Shown in pieces: positions 27,150 through 36,051 of a stretch of 64,000 bases of DNA. Each line of letters starts with the position of its first letter. Position 1 is the stretch's first letter. Both the position numbers and the translations under genes were made by a program. Under the pieces are notes generated by a model. That model was not told where the DNA came from and made no database searches. It saw only the letters and a list, made by a program, of their open reading frames with translations. The DNA is from UBA7672 sp963718145 (GTDB lineage Bacteria; Pseudomonadota; Alphaproteobacteria; Caulobacterales; Hyphomonadaceae). The stretch covers positions 178,583 to 242,582 of the forward strand of contig CAVQYJ010000004.1 of the NCBI GenBank assembly GCA_963718145.1, written 5' to 3'.

Positions 27150-29447
27150 GTGAGCGCGTTGAACAAGGTCTATCCTCTGGACGTCACGACGGGATACCCG
27201 CGTGGCTCAGCGCCTGCTCCCACTGCGGGGCCGGAAGGCGAGGATGTGATCAGCATCCAGCGTGTCATCCGCGCCGTCCGCCGCCGCCTCAGCCTCATGA
27301 TCGCGGTGTTTGTGCTGACCTTCGCCGGGGTCGCGGTCTTCACCTACCAGCTCCAGCCGTCCTACTCGGCCACCTCGCGCGTCATCGTCGCCACGCGTGC
27401 GAAAGACATCGTCGATATCTCGTCCTTCCTGTCCGGCCTGCCTGCCAACGCCGCCGTGGTCGATACGGAAGCGGAAATCCTCCGCAGCCGTTCGCTCATC
27501 GAAAAGGTCGTGCGCCGCCTCGACCTGGTGAACGATCCCGAATTCAACTGGGCCAAGGCTGAGCCCAGCGAAATGGACAAGCGCATCGGCGCGGTAAAGA
27601 GCTTCATCAAGAGCCTGATGCCGTTCGGCAACAAGAAGAAGGCGTCTGCCGACGCCGGCCCGCAGGTCGATCCGGCGGAAGCCGAACGCTCCGAACTCGA
27701 CGGCGTCATCAGCGCCGTGCGCAATTCGGTGTGGGTGAACCGTGTCGGGTCCACCTTCATCATCGAGATCAGCGCCGGCAGCCACGATCCCAAGAAGGCG
27801 GCGCTCATCGCCAACACGCTGGCGGCCGTCTACCTGAACAACCAGCTCGAACAGAAATACGACGCGACGCGCAACGCCCAGCGCTGGCTCGACAGCCGCG
27901 TCGCTGAACTCAAGGAAGAGGTGCGCATCGCCGAAAGCAATGCGCAGGCTCACCGCGACCGCAGCGGGCTGATCTCCGCCGAAGGCTCGACGCTGATCGA
28001 GCAGACTGTGCGCGACCTCACGGCACAGCTTTCCGCCGCCGAAGCCGACTACGCGACGAAATCGACGCGCCTCAACAATCTCGAAGCGCAGATCCAGTCC
28101 GGCGCCGGCATCGACTCGATGACTGAAGCTCTGACTTCGCCGAACATCATCGCGCTGAAGTCGGAACAGGCCCAGTTGTCCTCGCGCAAGGCCGAAGCCG
28201 AGCGCAAGTACGACGTCCAGCACCCGGAGTACAAGAAGGTCCAGAACGACCAGGCCGACCTCGACCGCCGCATCCAGGCCGAACTCGGCAAGCTCGCCGC
28301 CTCGCTCGAAGGCGAACAGCTCATCGCCCGCGAGAAAGTGCGCGCGATCCAGACCAGCCTCAATCGCGAGAAAGGCAATCTGACCTCGGCCAACAGCGCT
28401 GGCGTGGAGCAGGCCGCCCTTGAGCGCGAGGCTCAGGCCAGCCGCGACATGTTCCAGAAGTTCAACGACCGGCTGAAGGAAACCACCCAGGTCGACGACA
28501 TCACCGAGGCCGACGCCGTCATCGAATCCCTGGCGCCGACGCCGGGAGGGCCGAGCTTCCCGAACACCTCGCTCAACCTCGCCTTCGGCATCATGCTGGG
28601 CCTGGCCCTGGCGGGCTTCGCTGGCCTCGTGACAGAACTGCTCGACAGCTATCTTTCTTCTCCGGAAGAGGTGGAGCAGGTCACAGGCGTTCCTTACATC
28701 GGCCAGATCCCGCTGCTGCCCGCCGCCGGAAACTTCACCAAGGCGCGCATCAAGCCTGCCGAATACCTGATCGACAAGCCGCACTCGGGCTTTGCGGAAG
28801 CGTACCGCCACCTGCGCGCCTCGATCATGTTCGCCGACATCGACAAGGCCGCGAAGACCGTGGCCGTCGTCTCCTCGCTTCCCAGCGAGGGTAAGACGAG
28901 CATGACCTTCTGCCTCGGCCGCATGGCCGCCATGTCGGGCACCAAGACCATCGTGATCGACGGCGATATCCGTCTGCGCCAGCTCACGGAAGTCTCGGGC
29001 GTCAACGCGGAAGCGGGCCTCCTTGAATACCTGTTCGGCGAGGCGCGCCTGGCCGAGGCGATCCACACCGACGAAAAGACCGGCCTGCACATCCTGCCGC
29101 TCACCGACCGCAAGCATACGCCGCGCGATGTGTTCGGCAGCCGCGCCTTCGACGCGCTGCTCAACATGCTGCAGCAGACCTACGACCTCATCATCATCGA
29201 CACGGGCCCGATCCTGCTGATGGCCGAAACCCGCGTGGTGACGTCCAAGGTCGACCAGGTCGTCGTGGCCACGCGCTGGCGGAAAACGAACCGCGGCACG
29301 CTGCGCGAGACCATGAAGATCCTGCGCGATTTCCACGCCAACGTGGCGGGCGTCGTGCTCACCTTCGTCGACCTGCGCAAGCGCGCGCACCACGCCTACA
29401 CGAGCGCCGACTACAAGGCGTACTCGAAATACTATCACGAGGGCTGA
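27150..29447 (+). CDS. Polysaccharide co-polymerase with tyrosine autokinase domain (Wzc/ExoP type)
   Basis: A 765-residue inner-membrane protein starting with GTG at 27150. Residues ~30-110 form a Wzz domain with the first membrane segment (LMIAVFVLTFAGVAVFTY); a long coiled coil covers ~200-460; the second membrane segment is near 475-495. The cytoplasmic part is a BY-kinase: Walker A SLPSEGKTS (Lys near 582), Walker A' IVIDGDIRL and Walker B LIIIDTGPIL. The C-terminus ends HAYTSADYKAYSKYYHEG, a cluster of five tyrosines expected to be autophosphorylated. It controls chain length and export of the polymer. A hairpin terminator follows. Confidence 0.93.
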   Translation: MSALNKVYPLDVTTGYPRGSAPAPTAGPEGEDVISIQRVIRAVRRRLSLMIAVFVLTFAGVAVFTYQLQPSYSATSRVIVATRAKDIVDISSFLSGLPANAAVVDTEAEILRSRSLIEKVVRRLDLVNDPEFNWAKAEPSEMDKRIGAVKSFIKSLMPFGNKKKASADAGPQVDPAEAERSELDGVISAVRNSVWVNRVGSTFIIEISAGSHDPKKAALIANTLAAVYLNNQLEQKYDATRNAQRWLDSRVAELKEEVRIAESNAQAHRDRSGLISAEGSTLIEQTVRDLTAQLSAAEADYATKSTRLNNLEAQIQSGAGIDSMTEALTSPNIIALKSEQAQLSSRKAEAERKYDVQHPEYKKVQNDQADLDRRIQAELGKLAASLEGEQLIAREKVRAIQTSLNREKGNLTSANSAGVEQAALEREAQASRDMFQKFNDRLKETTQVDDITEADAVIESLAPTPGGPSFPNTSLNLAFGIMLGLALAGFAGLVTELLDSYLSSPEEVEQVTGVPYIGQIPLLPAAGNFTKARIKPAEYLIDKPHSGFAEAYRHLRASIMFADIDKAAKTVAVVSSLPSEGKTSMTFCLGRMAAMSGTKTIVIDGDIRLRQLTEVSGVNAEAGLLEYLFGEARLAEAIHTDEKTGLHILPLTDRKHTPRDVFGSRAFDALLNMLQQTYDLIIIDTGPILLMAETRVVTSKVDQVVVATRWRKTNRGTLRETMKILRDFHANVAGVVLTFVDLRKRAHHAYTSADYKAYSKYYHEG

Positions 29448-29477
29448 TAGCCACCGACTGATGCTGGGCGAGCAGGC

Positions 29478-29501
29478 GGCTCGCACCTTCGGGTGCGGGC
29501 C
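29478..29501. terminator. Hairpin terminator between the BY-kinase and metC
   Basis: GGCTCGCACC and GGTGCGGGCC pair over ten bases (one G-T) around a TTCG loop. The flanks are only weakly T-rich (GTTCTCGTTT), so it is a probable rather than textbook terminator. It lies between convergent genes and could serve both. Confidence 0.7.
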
Positions 29502-29517
29502 GTTCTCGTTTCAGGGG

Positions 29518-30692
29518 CTACGCCACCTTGGCCAACGCCTGCTCGAGATCGGCGATCAGGTCGGCAGGGTCTTCGAGGCCGCAGCTGAGCCGGATCAGTG
29601 GGCCGCCGAAATTCGACCTGGTTGCGGTGCGCTTGAGCTGCGGATCGCAATGGATCGCCAGGCTCTCGAAGCCGCCATAGGAGAAGCCAAGGCCGAAGAG
29701 CTCCAGCGCGTCGAGAAAGACGTGCACCTGCTTTGTCGGCATCTGCTTCAGGACGATGCTGAAAAGTCCCGACGCGCCGCTGAAGTCGCGCTTCCACAAG
29801 GCGTGGCCGGGATCGTCTTCCAGCGCCGGATGCAGCACCCGCTGCACGGCGGGATGTGTCTTCAGCCACCGTGCAACCTCGAGAGCGCTCGCCTGGTGCT
29901 GCGCCATCCGCGTCGGCAGCGAGCGCAGGCCCCGCAGGGTTGCGTACGCGTCGTCGGCCGCGACATTGATGCCGAGGTCGGCGATGGTTTCCTTCAGTCG
30001 CGCAATCAGTCGTCGTTGTTCGTGAGGATCGCGCCGTTGATCACGTCGGCGCCGCCGCTGATGTATTTGGTGTTGGCCTGCACCGAAAGGTCGACGCCCA
30101 GCGCCAGCGGCTTGTGATAGACGCCAGCGCTCCACGTGTTGTCGAGCACGCTGATGGCGCCTGAGGTCCTGGCCGCCGTCGCGATCGCCGGAGCATCCGC
30201 CACCTCGAATGTCTGCGAGCCCGGGCTTTCGAAGAACACCAGCTTCGTGTTCGGCCGCATCAGCTTCGAAATGCCAGCGCCGAGCGTCGCGTCGAAATAC
30301 TCGACCTCGCAGCTCCAGCGCTTCAGAGTCCGGTCGCAGAACCTGCGTGTCGGGCCGTAGATATTGTCGCCGACGAGCGCATGCGAGCCGGCGTCGCAGA
30401 AGGCGAGGAAGGGAACGGTGCAGGCGAGAAGCCCTGACGCGACCAGCGCGCAATGCTTGGCGTCTTCGACTTCGACGAGCGCCTGCTTCAGCGCCTCGTG
30501 CGTGGCCGTGCCGTGCCGTCCATAGGTCCAGCCGCCCGGCGCAAACAGCTTGTCGGCGCTCTCGACGATGACGGTGGAGGCGCGCTGGACGACGGGGTTT
30601 ACGCCGCCCTGTGTCAGCCTGCGGTCGCGGGCGGCATGCGCGATGCGAGTGGAAAGCCTGCCTTTTCCGGGCTTTTTCGGACCGGAACTCAT
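29518..30692 (-). pseudogene. metC: Cystathionine beta-lyase-type PLP enzyme, split by one missing base
   Basis: Two frames make one ~390-residue Cys/Met-metabolism PLP enzyme. The N-terminal frame starts MSSGPKKPGKGRLSTRIAH at 30692 and includes the cofactor phosphate site SGLLACTVPFL, VLDNTWSAGVYHKPLALG and the PLP lysine in QANTKYISGGADVINGAI. It stops just after ILTNND. The other frame continues LIARLKETIADLGINVAADD through FGLGFSYGGFESLAI and RLSCGLED. Adding one base near 30009 joins them as ILTNNDDLIARL. The enzyme would cleave cystathionine to homocysteine. It starts 4 bases after sseA, forming a sulfur operon. Confidence 0.82.
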
Positions 30693-30696
30693 TGTC

Positions 30697-31563
30697 TCAT
30701 GTGCCTGTTGCAACCGGGGTCGAAGCAGTCTTCGCGCCCCATTCGGCCCATGAACCGTCATAGACGGCCGCATCGTCGTGACCGGCCACAGACTGCGCCA
30801 GCGCCAGCACGGCGGCGGTCACGCCCGATCCGCAAGTGTTGATGATGGGCCTGGCCAGGTCGACCCCGGCCTTGTCGAACACGGTCTTGATCTCGGCTTC
30901 CGATTTGAGAAGTCCGCTTGCCGCGACCATCTCGCTAAACGGCACGCTCACCGCGCCGGGCATGTGGCCGCGGCGGAGATTGGGCCGGGGCTCTTCCACC
31001 TCGCCGCGGAAGCGCGCGCCGGAGCGCGCGTCCACGACCTGCGCCGACTTTGCCGAAAGCGCCTGCTGAAGCTGGTCCATGTCGCGCACGAGATCGCGGC
31101 GGGGTCTTACGGTGAAATGGCGGTCGGCCTGGAAGTGCGGCGGCAGGTCCTCGACCGCGCCGCCCGCGTGCTTCCACGCCTCGAACCCGCCGTCGAGCAC
31201 CGCGACATCGGCGTGGCCCATGGTGCGGAACATCCACCACGCCCGCGCCGAGGCAAGAAAGCCATTCTGGTCATAGCAGACGATGCGGTGGCCATCGCCG
31301 AGGCCCAGCTTGCGGACGCGCGAGGAGAACTTCTCCGGCGGTGGCAGCATGTGGGGCAGGGAGCTGTCCGTGTCTGCGATATCGTCGATGTCAAAAAAGC
31401 GCGCGCCGGTAACGTGGTGCGCATCGTAGGCCTGCTTCCCGGTGCGCGGCTCGCCTGGCATAAAGTAGGTGCAGTCGAGCACCCGCACGTCGGGCGCGGT
31501 CAGGTGCGACTTCAGCCACGCGGCGGAGACGATCGGCTTTTCGGGCGTGAAGCGCGCGACCAT
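30697..31563 (-). CDS. sseA: 3-mercaptopyruvate sulfurtransferase
   Basis: A 288-residue two-domain rhodanese. The inactive first domain runs from IVSAAWLKSHLTAPDVRVLD; the second carries the active-site Cys in INTCGSGVTA, where CG-S/T-GV is the mercaptopyruvate sulfurtransferase signature rather than the CRKGVT-type loop of thiosulfate rhodanese. Substrate-binding arginines are expected in ARSGARFRGEVEEPR. It transfers sulfur from 3-mercaptopyruvate to thiols or cyanide. The start at 31563 removes an Arg-rich, non-homologous leader. It is the first gene of an operon with the metC-type gene. Confidence 0.9.
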   Translation of the reverse strand: MVARFTPEKPIVSAAWLKSHLTAPDVRVLDCTYFMPGEPRTGKQAYDAHHVTGARFFDIDDIADTDSSLPHMLPPPEKFSSRVRKLGLGDGHRIVCYDQNGFLASARAWWMFRTMGHADVAVLDGGFEAWKHAGGAVEDLPPHFQADRHFTVRPRRDLVRDMDQLQQALSAKSAQVVDARSGARFRGEVEEPRPNLRRGHMPGAVSVPFSEMVAASGLLKSEAEIKTVFDKAGVDLARPIINTCGSGVTAAVLALAQSVAGHDDAAVYDGSWAEWGAKTASTPVATGT

Positions 31564-32081
31564 CGTGTTGCGGAATCCTTCGACAAGACCGGGGCGAGTG
31601 CGTTGACCTACAGAGCGCCTCGCTCTCGCGCAAGGCGAAGCTCGACGGAGTTTCGCTGGGGCCTCGTCAGCGCCGTGAATGGAGGCATGAATCGCCCTGT
31701 CGCGCACGCGGCGCGAGACCCTTCGCGAGAGGATGAAGCAACTGGTGCATCGCAGCACGGGTGTTCAGGAACGCAACAGGCTCACGACAGGAAGTCCCTT
31801 GAATTGAATAGGCATCGCAGCCCTCTCGCGCAGGGCGATAGCGGTTGTTTGCGGTGCAGTACCGGGCTTAGGTCGGTTAACGGGCTGTCATTTCCCGCTT
31901 GTCGGGAACCGCTTCCAGATCACTCGCGCGCCGGGACGTTTTTATGCCCGGCCGGCAGTTGGCGGGGCTCGTGCGTGACCCTCTGAGGGGTGTCGAGGAG
32001 GGTGTCCTGAGGACCGGAATTTCTGGTCCGCATGTTGCGTGATCGGGTGCCGGCCGGTGGTCGGACCGGGTGGGTGTTGTG
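31564..32081. promoter_or_regulatory. Divergent intergenic region between sseA and the ExoY-like gene
   Basis: This 518-base gap has no convincing gene. It must hold the promoters of the sulfur operon (left) and of the ExoY-type gene (right). Visible elements are an inverted repeat TTCCCG-N5-CGGGAA at 31892-31908, upstream of the sugar transferase, and a 10-base direct repeat GCATCGCAGC at 31747 and 31812. The inverted repeat may be an operator or a small hairpin. I can assign no regulator. Confidence 0.45.
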
Positions 32082-32774
32082 ATGAAGAACGGCAGCGGCG
32101 TTGAAGCCGACCGGGTTGGCACGTGGACGGCCGCGGCGACTCCAGGTGAGTACCGGAAAATCCAGAACAGCGGCCTGAAGCGCGCGATGGACATTGCGAT
32201 GTCCTATCCGCTCGTCGTGTTTCTCTCGCCGCTCCTGATGTTCATCTACGCCCTTATCAAGATCTTCGATCCGGGTCCTGCGCTGTTCCTGCAGCTTCGC
32301 GTCGGCAAGGACGGCAAGATGTTCACCGTCTACAAATTCCGCACGATGCGCGTGGATGCGCAGTCCAGGCTTGATTCCCTGCTGAAAAGCGATCCTGCCG
32401 CCGCCGCCGAATGGGCGAAGTACGAGAAGCTCAGGAACGATCCGCGCGTCACGATGCTCGGCAAGTTCCTTCGCAAGTCGAGCCTGGATGAACTGCCGCA
32501 GCTCCTCAACATCGTGAAGGGCGAAATGTCGGTCGTCGGCCCGCGCCCCGTCCAGTCGAGCGAGATCCACCGCTATGGCGCCGACTATCCGTTCTACACG
32601 GCGGCCCGTCCTGGCGTCGTCGGCCTCTGGCAGGTCTCCGGCCGCAACAAGCTGAGCTACGCCCAGCGCGTCGCCTACGACATCGAATACGTGCAGACAT
32701 GGAGCCTGTGGGCCGACATCGTCATCCTCGCGCGCGCCATTCCCGTCGTCCTGTTCGGGCGCGGCGCCTACTAA
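32082..32774 (+). CDS. exoY: ExoY-type undecaprenyl-phosphate sugar phosphotransferase
   Basis: A 230-residue bacterial sugar transferase of the short (single-membrane-helix) type. After the reentrant/membrane helix (LVVFLSPLLMFIYALIKIF) come the family motifs FLQLRVGKDGKMFTVYKFRTMR, FLRKSSLDELPQLLNIVKG, MSVVGPRPV and RPGVVGLWQVSGRN. It loads the first sugar-1-phosphate onto undecaprenyl phosphate and so starts the repeat unit. Without a CoA-binding or PglB-like extension it is nearest to ExoY/WcaJ C-terminal domains. The start ATG at 32082 is chosen; a GTG at 32070 in frame is possible. Confidence 0.9.
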   Translation: MKNGSGVEADRVGTWTAAATPGEYRKIQNSGLKRAMDIAMSYPLVVFLSPLLMFIYALIKIFDPGPALFLQLRVGKDGKMFTVYKFRTMRVDAQSRLDSLLKSDPAAAAEWAKYEKLRNDPRVTMLGKFLRKSSLDELPQLLNIVKGEMSVVGPRPVQSSEIHRYGADYPFYTAARPGVVGLWQVSGRNKLSYAQRVAYDIEYVQTWSLWADIVILARAIPVVLFGRGAY

Positions 32775-33005
32775 CGCCACGCCGCAGCGCGGCATTCTTC
32801 CCGTCGACATCATGTGAGGCGTGCGTGGAACCTCTTTCCCGTACCGCGCGTTGTTGCATTCGGGACGATCCGGCTTTTGCCTCGCCGGCCTGACGCAACA
32901 CTTAAACTTGCTGTCAGGATGGGCGACCCAGCGCTGCGGCTCTCCGATTGTTAAGCGGCGGGCGACAGCATGGCCTGATAAGTTGGACTTACCCGAGGAG
33001 GATCT

Positions 33006-33233
33006 TTGACCGAGTTTCGCGCAGCTTCGTTTTCGTCCCTGGTGGATGACGCGAACCCTTCGCGTGGCGGCGGATCTTATCCGAATCCAGAGCGCCGGCC
33101 GTCGATGACGCCTCCCGATCCATTTGTGGACGAACCGAAGTGGCCGGCGTGGAAAGTCACGATCGGTGTCGTCGTGTTCTGCACGGCCTTCTGGGCCGGC
33201 ATCGCCTACATCGCCTCGCGCCTGTTCGGCTGA
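33006..33233 (+). CDS. Small single-span membrane protein
   Basis: A 75-residue protein with a disordered, Pro/Ser-rich N-terminus and one membrane segment at the end (TIGVVVFCTAFWAGIAYIA). The start is TTG at 33006, supported by a strong GAGGAGG ribosome-binding site five bases upstream and no better alternative except an internal ATG (MTPPDPFVDE). The PKWPAWK block just before the helix looks conserved in type. Family unknown. It follows the ExoY-type gene after 231 bases without a gene. Confidence 0.6.
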   Translation: MTEFRAASFSSLVDDANPSRGGGSYPNPERRPSMTPPDPFVDEPKWPAWKVTIGVVVFCTAFWAGIAYIASRLFG

Positions 33234-33239
33234 GCGCGT

Positions 33240-34244
33240 TCAGCCCTCATACCAGTCGGGCGCGGGCAGGCCTTTTTCCCTGAGCCAGGCAGCGTTGTAG
33301 AGCTTCGAGAGATAGCGCGTGCCATAGTCGCAGAGAATCGTGACCACGGTCGATCCCTTGCCCAGCGCCTTGGCCATCTCAATCGCGCCCATGATGTTGA
33401 TGCCTGACGAGCCGCCAAGGCACATGCCTTCGTTCTTGGTCAGGTCGAATAGCACTTTCAGCGCGTCGGCATCGTCGATGCGCCAGGCGTCGTCCACCTT
33501 CACGCCTTCGAGGTTTGCGGTGATGCGTGACTGGCCGATGCCTTCGGTGATGGACGTGCCTTCAGCCTTGAGTTCGCCGGTGGTGTAGTACGAGAAGAGC
33601 GACGCTCCGCCCGGATCAGCAATGCCGATGCGCACTTTCTTCGAGCGCTCCTTTAGCGCCATCGAGACTCCGCCGAGCGTGCCGCCGGATCCCACCGAGC
33701 AGATGAAGCCATCGATCTTGCCGTCCGTCTGCTCCCAGATCTCGGGCCCGGTGGTGTCGTAGTGCGCCTTCCGGTTGGCGACGTTGTCGAACTGATTGGC
33801 CCAGACTGCGCCATTGGGCTCAGTCTTCGCCATCTCGTCGGCGAGGCGCTGCGAATACTTCACATAGTGGTTGGGGTTGGCGTACGGCACGGCGTCCACC
33901 TCGACCAGCCTGGCTCCAAGGCTCCTCACAGCGTCCTTCTTTTCCTGGCTCTGGGTGCGCGGCATCACGATCACCGTGCGATAGCCCAGGGCATTGCCGA
34001 CGACCGCCAGCCCGATCCCGGTATTGCCGGCCGTGCCCTCGACAATCACGCCGCCGGGCTTCAGCCGGCCGGAAGCTTCTGCGTCGCGGATCATCCCCAG
34101 CGCAGCCCGGTCCTTCACAGACTGGCCCGGATTCAGGAACTCGGCCTTGCCATAGATGTTGGCTCCGGTGATCTCCGAGGCTTTCCGCAGACGGATCAAG
34201 GGCGTGCTGCCGATAGCGTCGATGACGTTGGCGTATGTCCGCAT
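33240..34244 (-). CDS. cysK: Cysteine synthase A-type PLP enzyme
   Basis: A 334-residue fold-type II PLP enzyme. The cofactor lysine lies in NPGQSVKDRAAL, the substrate loop is EGTAGNTGIGLA and the phosphate-binding loop SVGSGGTLGGV. It makes cysteine from O-acetylserine and sulfide. Lys followed by Asp-Arg (KDRA) is also seen in cystathionine beta-synthase-like and O-phosphoserine enzymes, so those are alternatives, but length and the absence of a CBS tail favour cysteine synthase. The start at 34244 gives MRTYANVIDAIGSTPLIRL. Transcribed alone. Confidence 0.87.
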   Translation of the reverse strand: MRTYANVIDAIGSTPLIRLRKASEITGANIYGKAEFLNPGQSVKDRAALGMIRDAEASGRLKPGGVIVEGTAGNTGIGLAVVGNALGYRTVIVMPRTQSQEKKDAVRSLGARLVEVDAVPYANPNHYVKYSQRLADEMAKTEPNGAVWANQFDNVANRKAHYDTTGPEIWEQTDGKIDGFICSVGSGGTLGGVSMALKERSKKVRIGIADPGGASLFSYYTTGELKAEGTSITEGIGQSRITANLEGVKVDDAWRIDDADALKVLFDLTKNEGMCLGGSSGINIMGAIEMAKALGKGSTVVTILCDYGTRYLSKLYNAAWLREKGLPAPDWYEG

Positions 34245-34399
34245 GACGGTAAGGCCCTTCGCCCCAGAGGGCTTCTGGAATGCGCCTAATGACCTAGGGA
34301 GATTATCCTCTCCGATCAACCGCCAAGGGCCGGCTGGGCTATGATCCGGCAGGGAGAATTCTGCGTACTGTCTCTGGATAAAGCGGTTTTCGGGTCCCC

Positions 34400-35017
34400 A
34401 TGACCACCTACGATAACACCTACGCCGCCTTCATGCTGGACTATGCCACCGGCGGGCTTTCCCCGGCCGAGCGTCTGGCGGCCGATATCCACCGTACGCT
34501 GTCACGCGAAGGGGCGCGCAACGCACGCCTGTTGGACGCAGTCGGCGGAACCCTGCTCGAGCGGGCGAAGCCGGTTTCGCCTGGCTATTTCGACACGGCG
34601 AAGCTCGACGGCCAGGAGGCGCTCGGACTGTCCCCGTCGCACCTCGATCCTTACATCAAGGGCGACCTGCTCGCCCTGAAATGGCGCAAGAGCATTTTCG
34701 GCGTCCAGACCCGTCCAACCGACATGCCCAACGCCAGCCTTCTGCGGCTCGATCCCGGCCAGCGCGCCCCGGCGCACGGTCATGGCCGGCGCGATGTCAC
34801 AGTTGTGCTGCAAGGCGCTTTCGCCGATCAGTATGGCGTCTATGAACGTGGAGATCTCGCCTTCGCCGAACCGGGCATGAAGCACGAGCCGCGCGCCGTG
34901 GGAAATCAGACATGCGTCTGCCTGCTTGCCGCAGAGCCTGGCAGCGGCTTCCAGGATTTCCTCGGCTTCATCGGCCTCGGGAATTTCGGCAATCGAGTAG
35001 AGAAGGAAGCGGCATGA
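34400..35017 (+). CDS. ChrR-like cupin protein without the zinc anti-sigma ligands
   Basis: A 205-residue protein resembling the anti-sigma factor ChrR. The C-terminal cupin is clear (APAHGHGRRDVTVVLQGAFA, GDLAFAEPGMKHEPRA). The N-terminal helical domain aligns with the ChrR zinc anti-sigma domain through LLDAVGGTLLE, but the usual H-x3-C-x2-C is HRTLSREG here, so both cysteines are absent. It therefore probably does not bind zinc in that domain. No ECF sigma factor gene is adjacent. The next gene overlaps by four bases (ATGA), so they are co-expressed. Confidence 0.75.
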   Translation: MTTYDNTYAAFMLDYATGGLSPAERLAADIHRTLSREGARNARLLDAVGGTLLERAKPVSPGYFDTAKLDGQEALGLSPSHLDPYIKGDLLALKWRKSIFGVQTRPTDMPNASLLRLDPGQRAPAHGHGRRDVTVVLQGAFADQYGVYERGDLAFAEPGMKHEPRAVGNQTCVCLLAAEPGSGFQDFLGFIGLGNFGNRVEKEAA

Positions 35018-35670
35018 TGCGTATGAGAGCGATCCTCGCAGCTGTCGCTCTTCTCGCATCGCCTGCCTACGCTCAGCCCGCCTGGCAACCTTCCGATGGC
35101 GACACGCTCGTCTTCGACGTCTTCCGCGACGGCTCGAAATTCGGGAAGCATATCGTCAGCTTCTCCAAGACAGGCGACGATCTCACGGTCGAAAGCGATA
35201 TCGAGCTGCGCGTCGATCTCGGCCCGATCAATCTCTTCCACTATGTACACGACGTGACCGAGCGATACTCCTCCGGGCGTCTTCTGTCTGTCGCCGCGAA
35301 GACCAAGAAGGACGGCAAGTGGAAGACCCTTGCCGCCGACGCCGTTGAAGGCGGGCTGAAAGTCCTGGGTGCGGCTTTCAAGGGTCTGCGTACGGGGCTG
35401 GTGATTCCCTCGACGCACTGGAACGCCGACGAGATGAAGCAGGCCGCAATGTTCTCGACCGAAACCGGCGCCATGCTGCCGATGACCGTCACCGACCTGG
35501 GGCTGGAGACCGTGAAGGTCGGCGCCGGCGCGGTCGAGGCGCGCAAGTACAATGTGAAGTCTGAGATCGAAGCCAACTTCTGGTACGACGCTTCCGGCCG
35601 CTGGGTGAAATGCGCCTTCAACGCGCAGGGCTCGAAAGTCGAATACGTCTTGCGCGAGCTCCCCGGCTAA
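35014..35670 (+). CDS. Exported DUF6134-like protein
   Basis: A 218-residue exported protein with a signal peptide ending PAYAQPA. The mature sequence is beta-rich, beginning GDTLVFDVFRDGSKFGKHIV and containing a WYDASGRWVKCAF near the end; this is the pattern of DUF6134, a periplasmic beta-structured family without known function. The start ATG overlaps the stop of the cupin gene, so a shared function is likely. The assignment is from memory of the family pattern. Confidence 0.65.
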   Translation: MMRMRAILAAVALLASPAYAQPAWQPSDGDTLVFDVFRDGSKFGKHIVSFSKTGDDLTVESDIELRVDLGPINLFHYVHDVTERYSSGRLLSVAAKTKKDGKWKTLAADAVEGGLKVLGAAFKGLRTGLVIPSTHWNADEMKQAAMFSTETGAMLPMTVTDLGLETVKVGAGAVEARKYNVKSEIEANFWYDASGRWVKCAFNAQGSKVEYVLRELPG

Positions 35671-35703
35671 CGCGGCTGTCGCGCCCGCCGGCTGCTGCGC
35701 CCA

Positions 35704-36021
35704 TCAGCCCGCCGACAGCCGCAGTCCGACGATGCCCGCCAAGATCAGCGCCGCTGAGCCTACGCGCATCGGCGTCGCCGCCTCGCCCAGAACCATCACG
35801 CCGAGCACGAACGCCCCGATCGCGCCGATGCCGGTCCAGATCGTGTAGGCCGTGCCCAGCGGCAGCGATTTCATCGCCAGCGAGAGGACGACGAAGCTGG
35901 CGATCATGGCGATGATCGCGATCGTCGCCTCGACAGGCTTTGAAAATCCTGCTGATTGCTTGAGTGCGAGCGCCCAGATAACTTCCAGCACGCCTGCGAC
36001 GCCGAGATAGACCCAGGCCAT
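35704..36021 (-). CDS. gdx: Guanidinium exporter of the SMR family
   Basis: A 105-residue four-helix transporter. The first helix MAWVYLGVAGVLEVIWALAL carries the essential SMR glutamate (E13), and the third helix region LPLGTAYTIWTGIGAIGAF is the Gdx (SugE) signature rather than that of EmrE. It works as a dual-topology dimer exchanging guanidinium for protons. The start at 36021 follows a GGAGG site. A small ACGG-loop hairpin just upstream may belong to a guanidine sensor and is listed separately. Confidence 0.88.
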   Translation of the reverse strand: MAWVYLGVAGVLEVIWALALKQSAGFSKPVEATIAIIAMIASFVVLSLAMKSLPLGTAYTIWTGIGAIGAFVLGVMVLGEAATPMRVGSAALILAGIVGLRLSAG

Positions 36022-36039
36022 GCCGTCCTCCTTCAAGAT

Positions 36040-36051
36040 CGAGCCGTCCCG
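36040..36051 (-). promoter_or_regulatory. Possible guanidine-II-like hairpin in the gdx leader
   Basis: On the minus strand, 19 bases before the gdx start, CGGG and CTCG pair around an ACGG loop. ACGR tetraloops closed by G-C are the hallmark of the guanidine-II (mini-ykkC) riboswitch, which has two such hairpins. The second is weak: a GACGG loop between CGAT and ATTG lies further upstream, and a CGCAAG-TCATT-CTTGCG hairpin separates them (36061-36077). The gene context fits, the structure only partly. Confidence 0.25.

Noticed and set aside
26714..29486. Long minus-strand open frames under the beta-barrel and BY-kinase genes
   Set aside because: They are antisense shadows caused by GC-rich third positions; the plus-strand frames contain clear domains and motifs.
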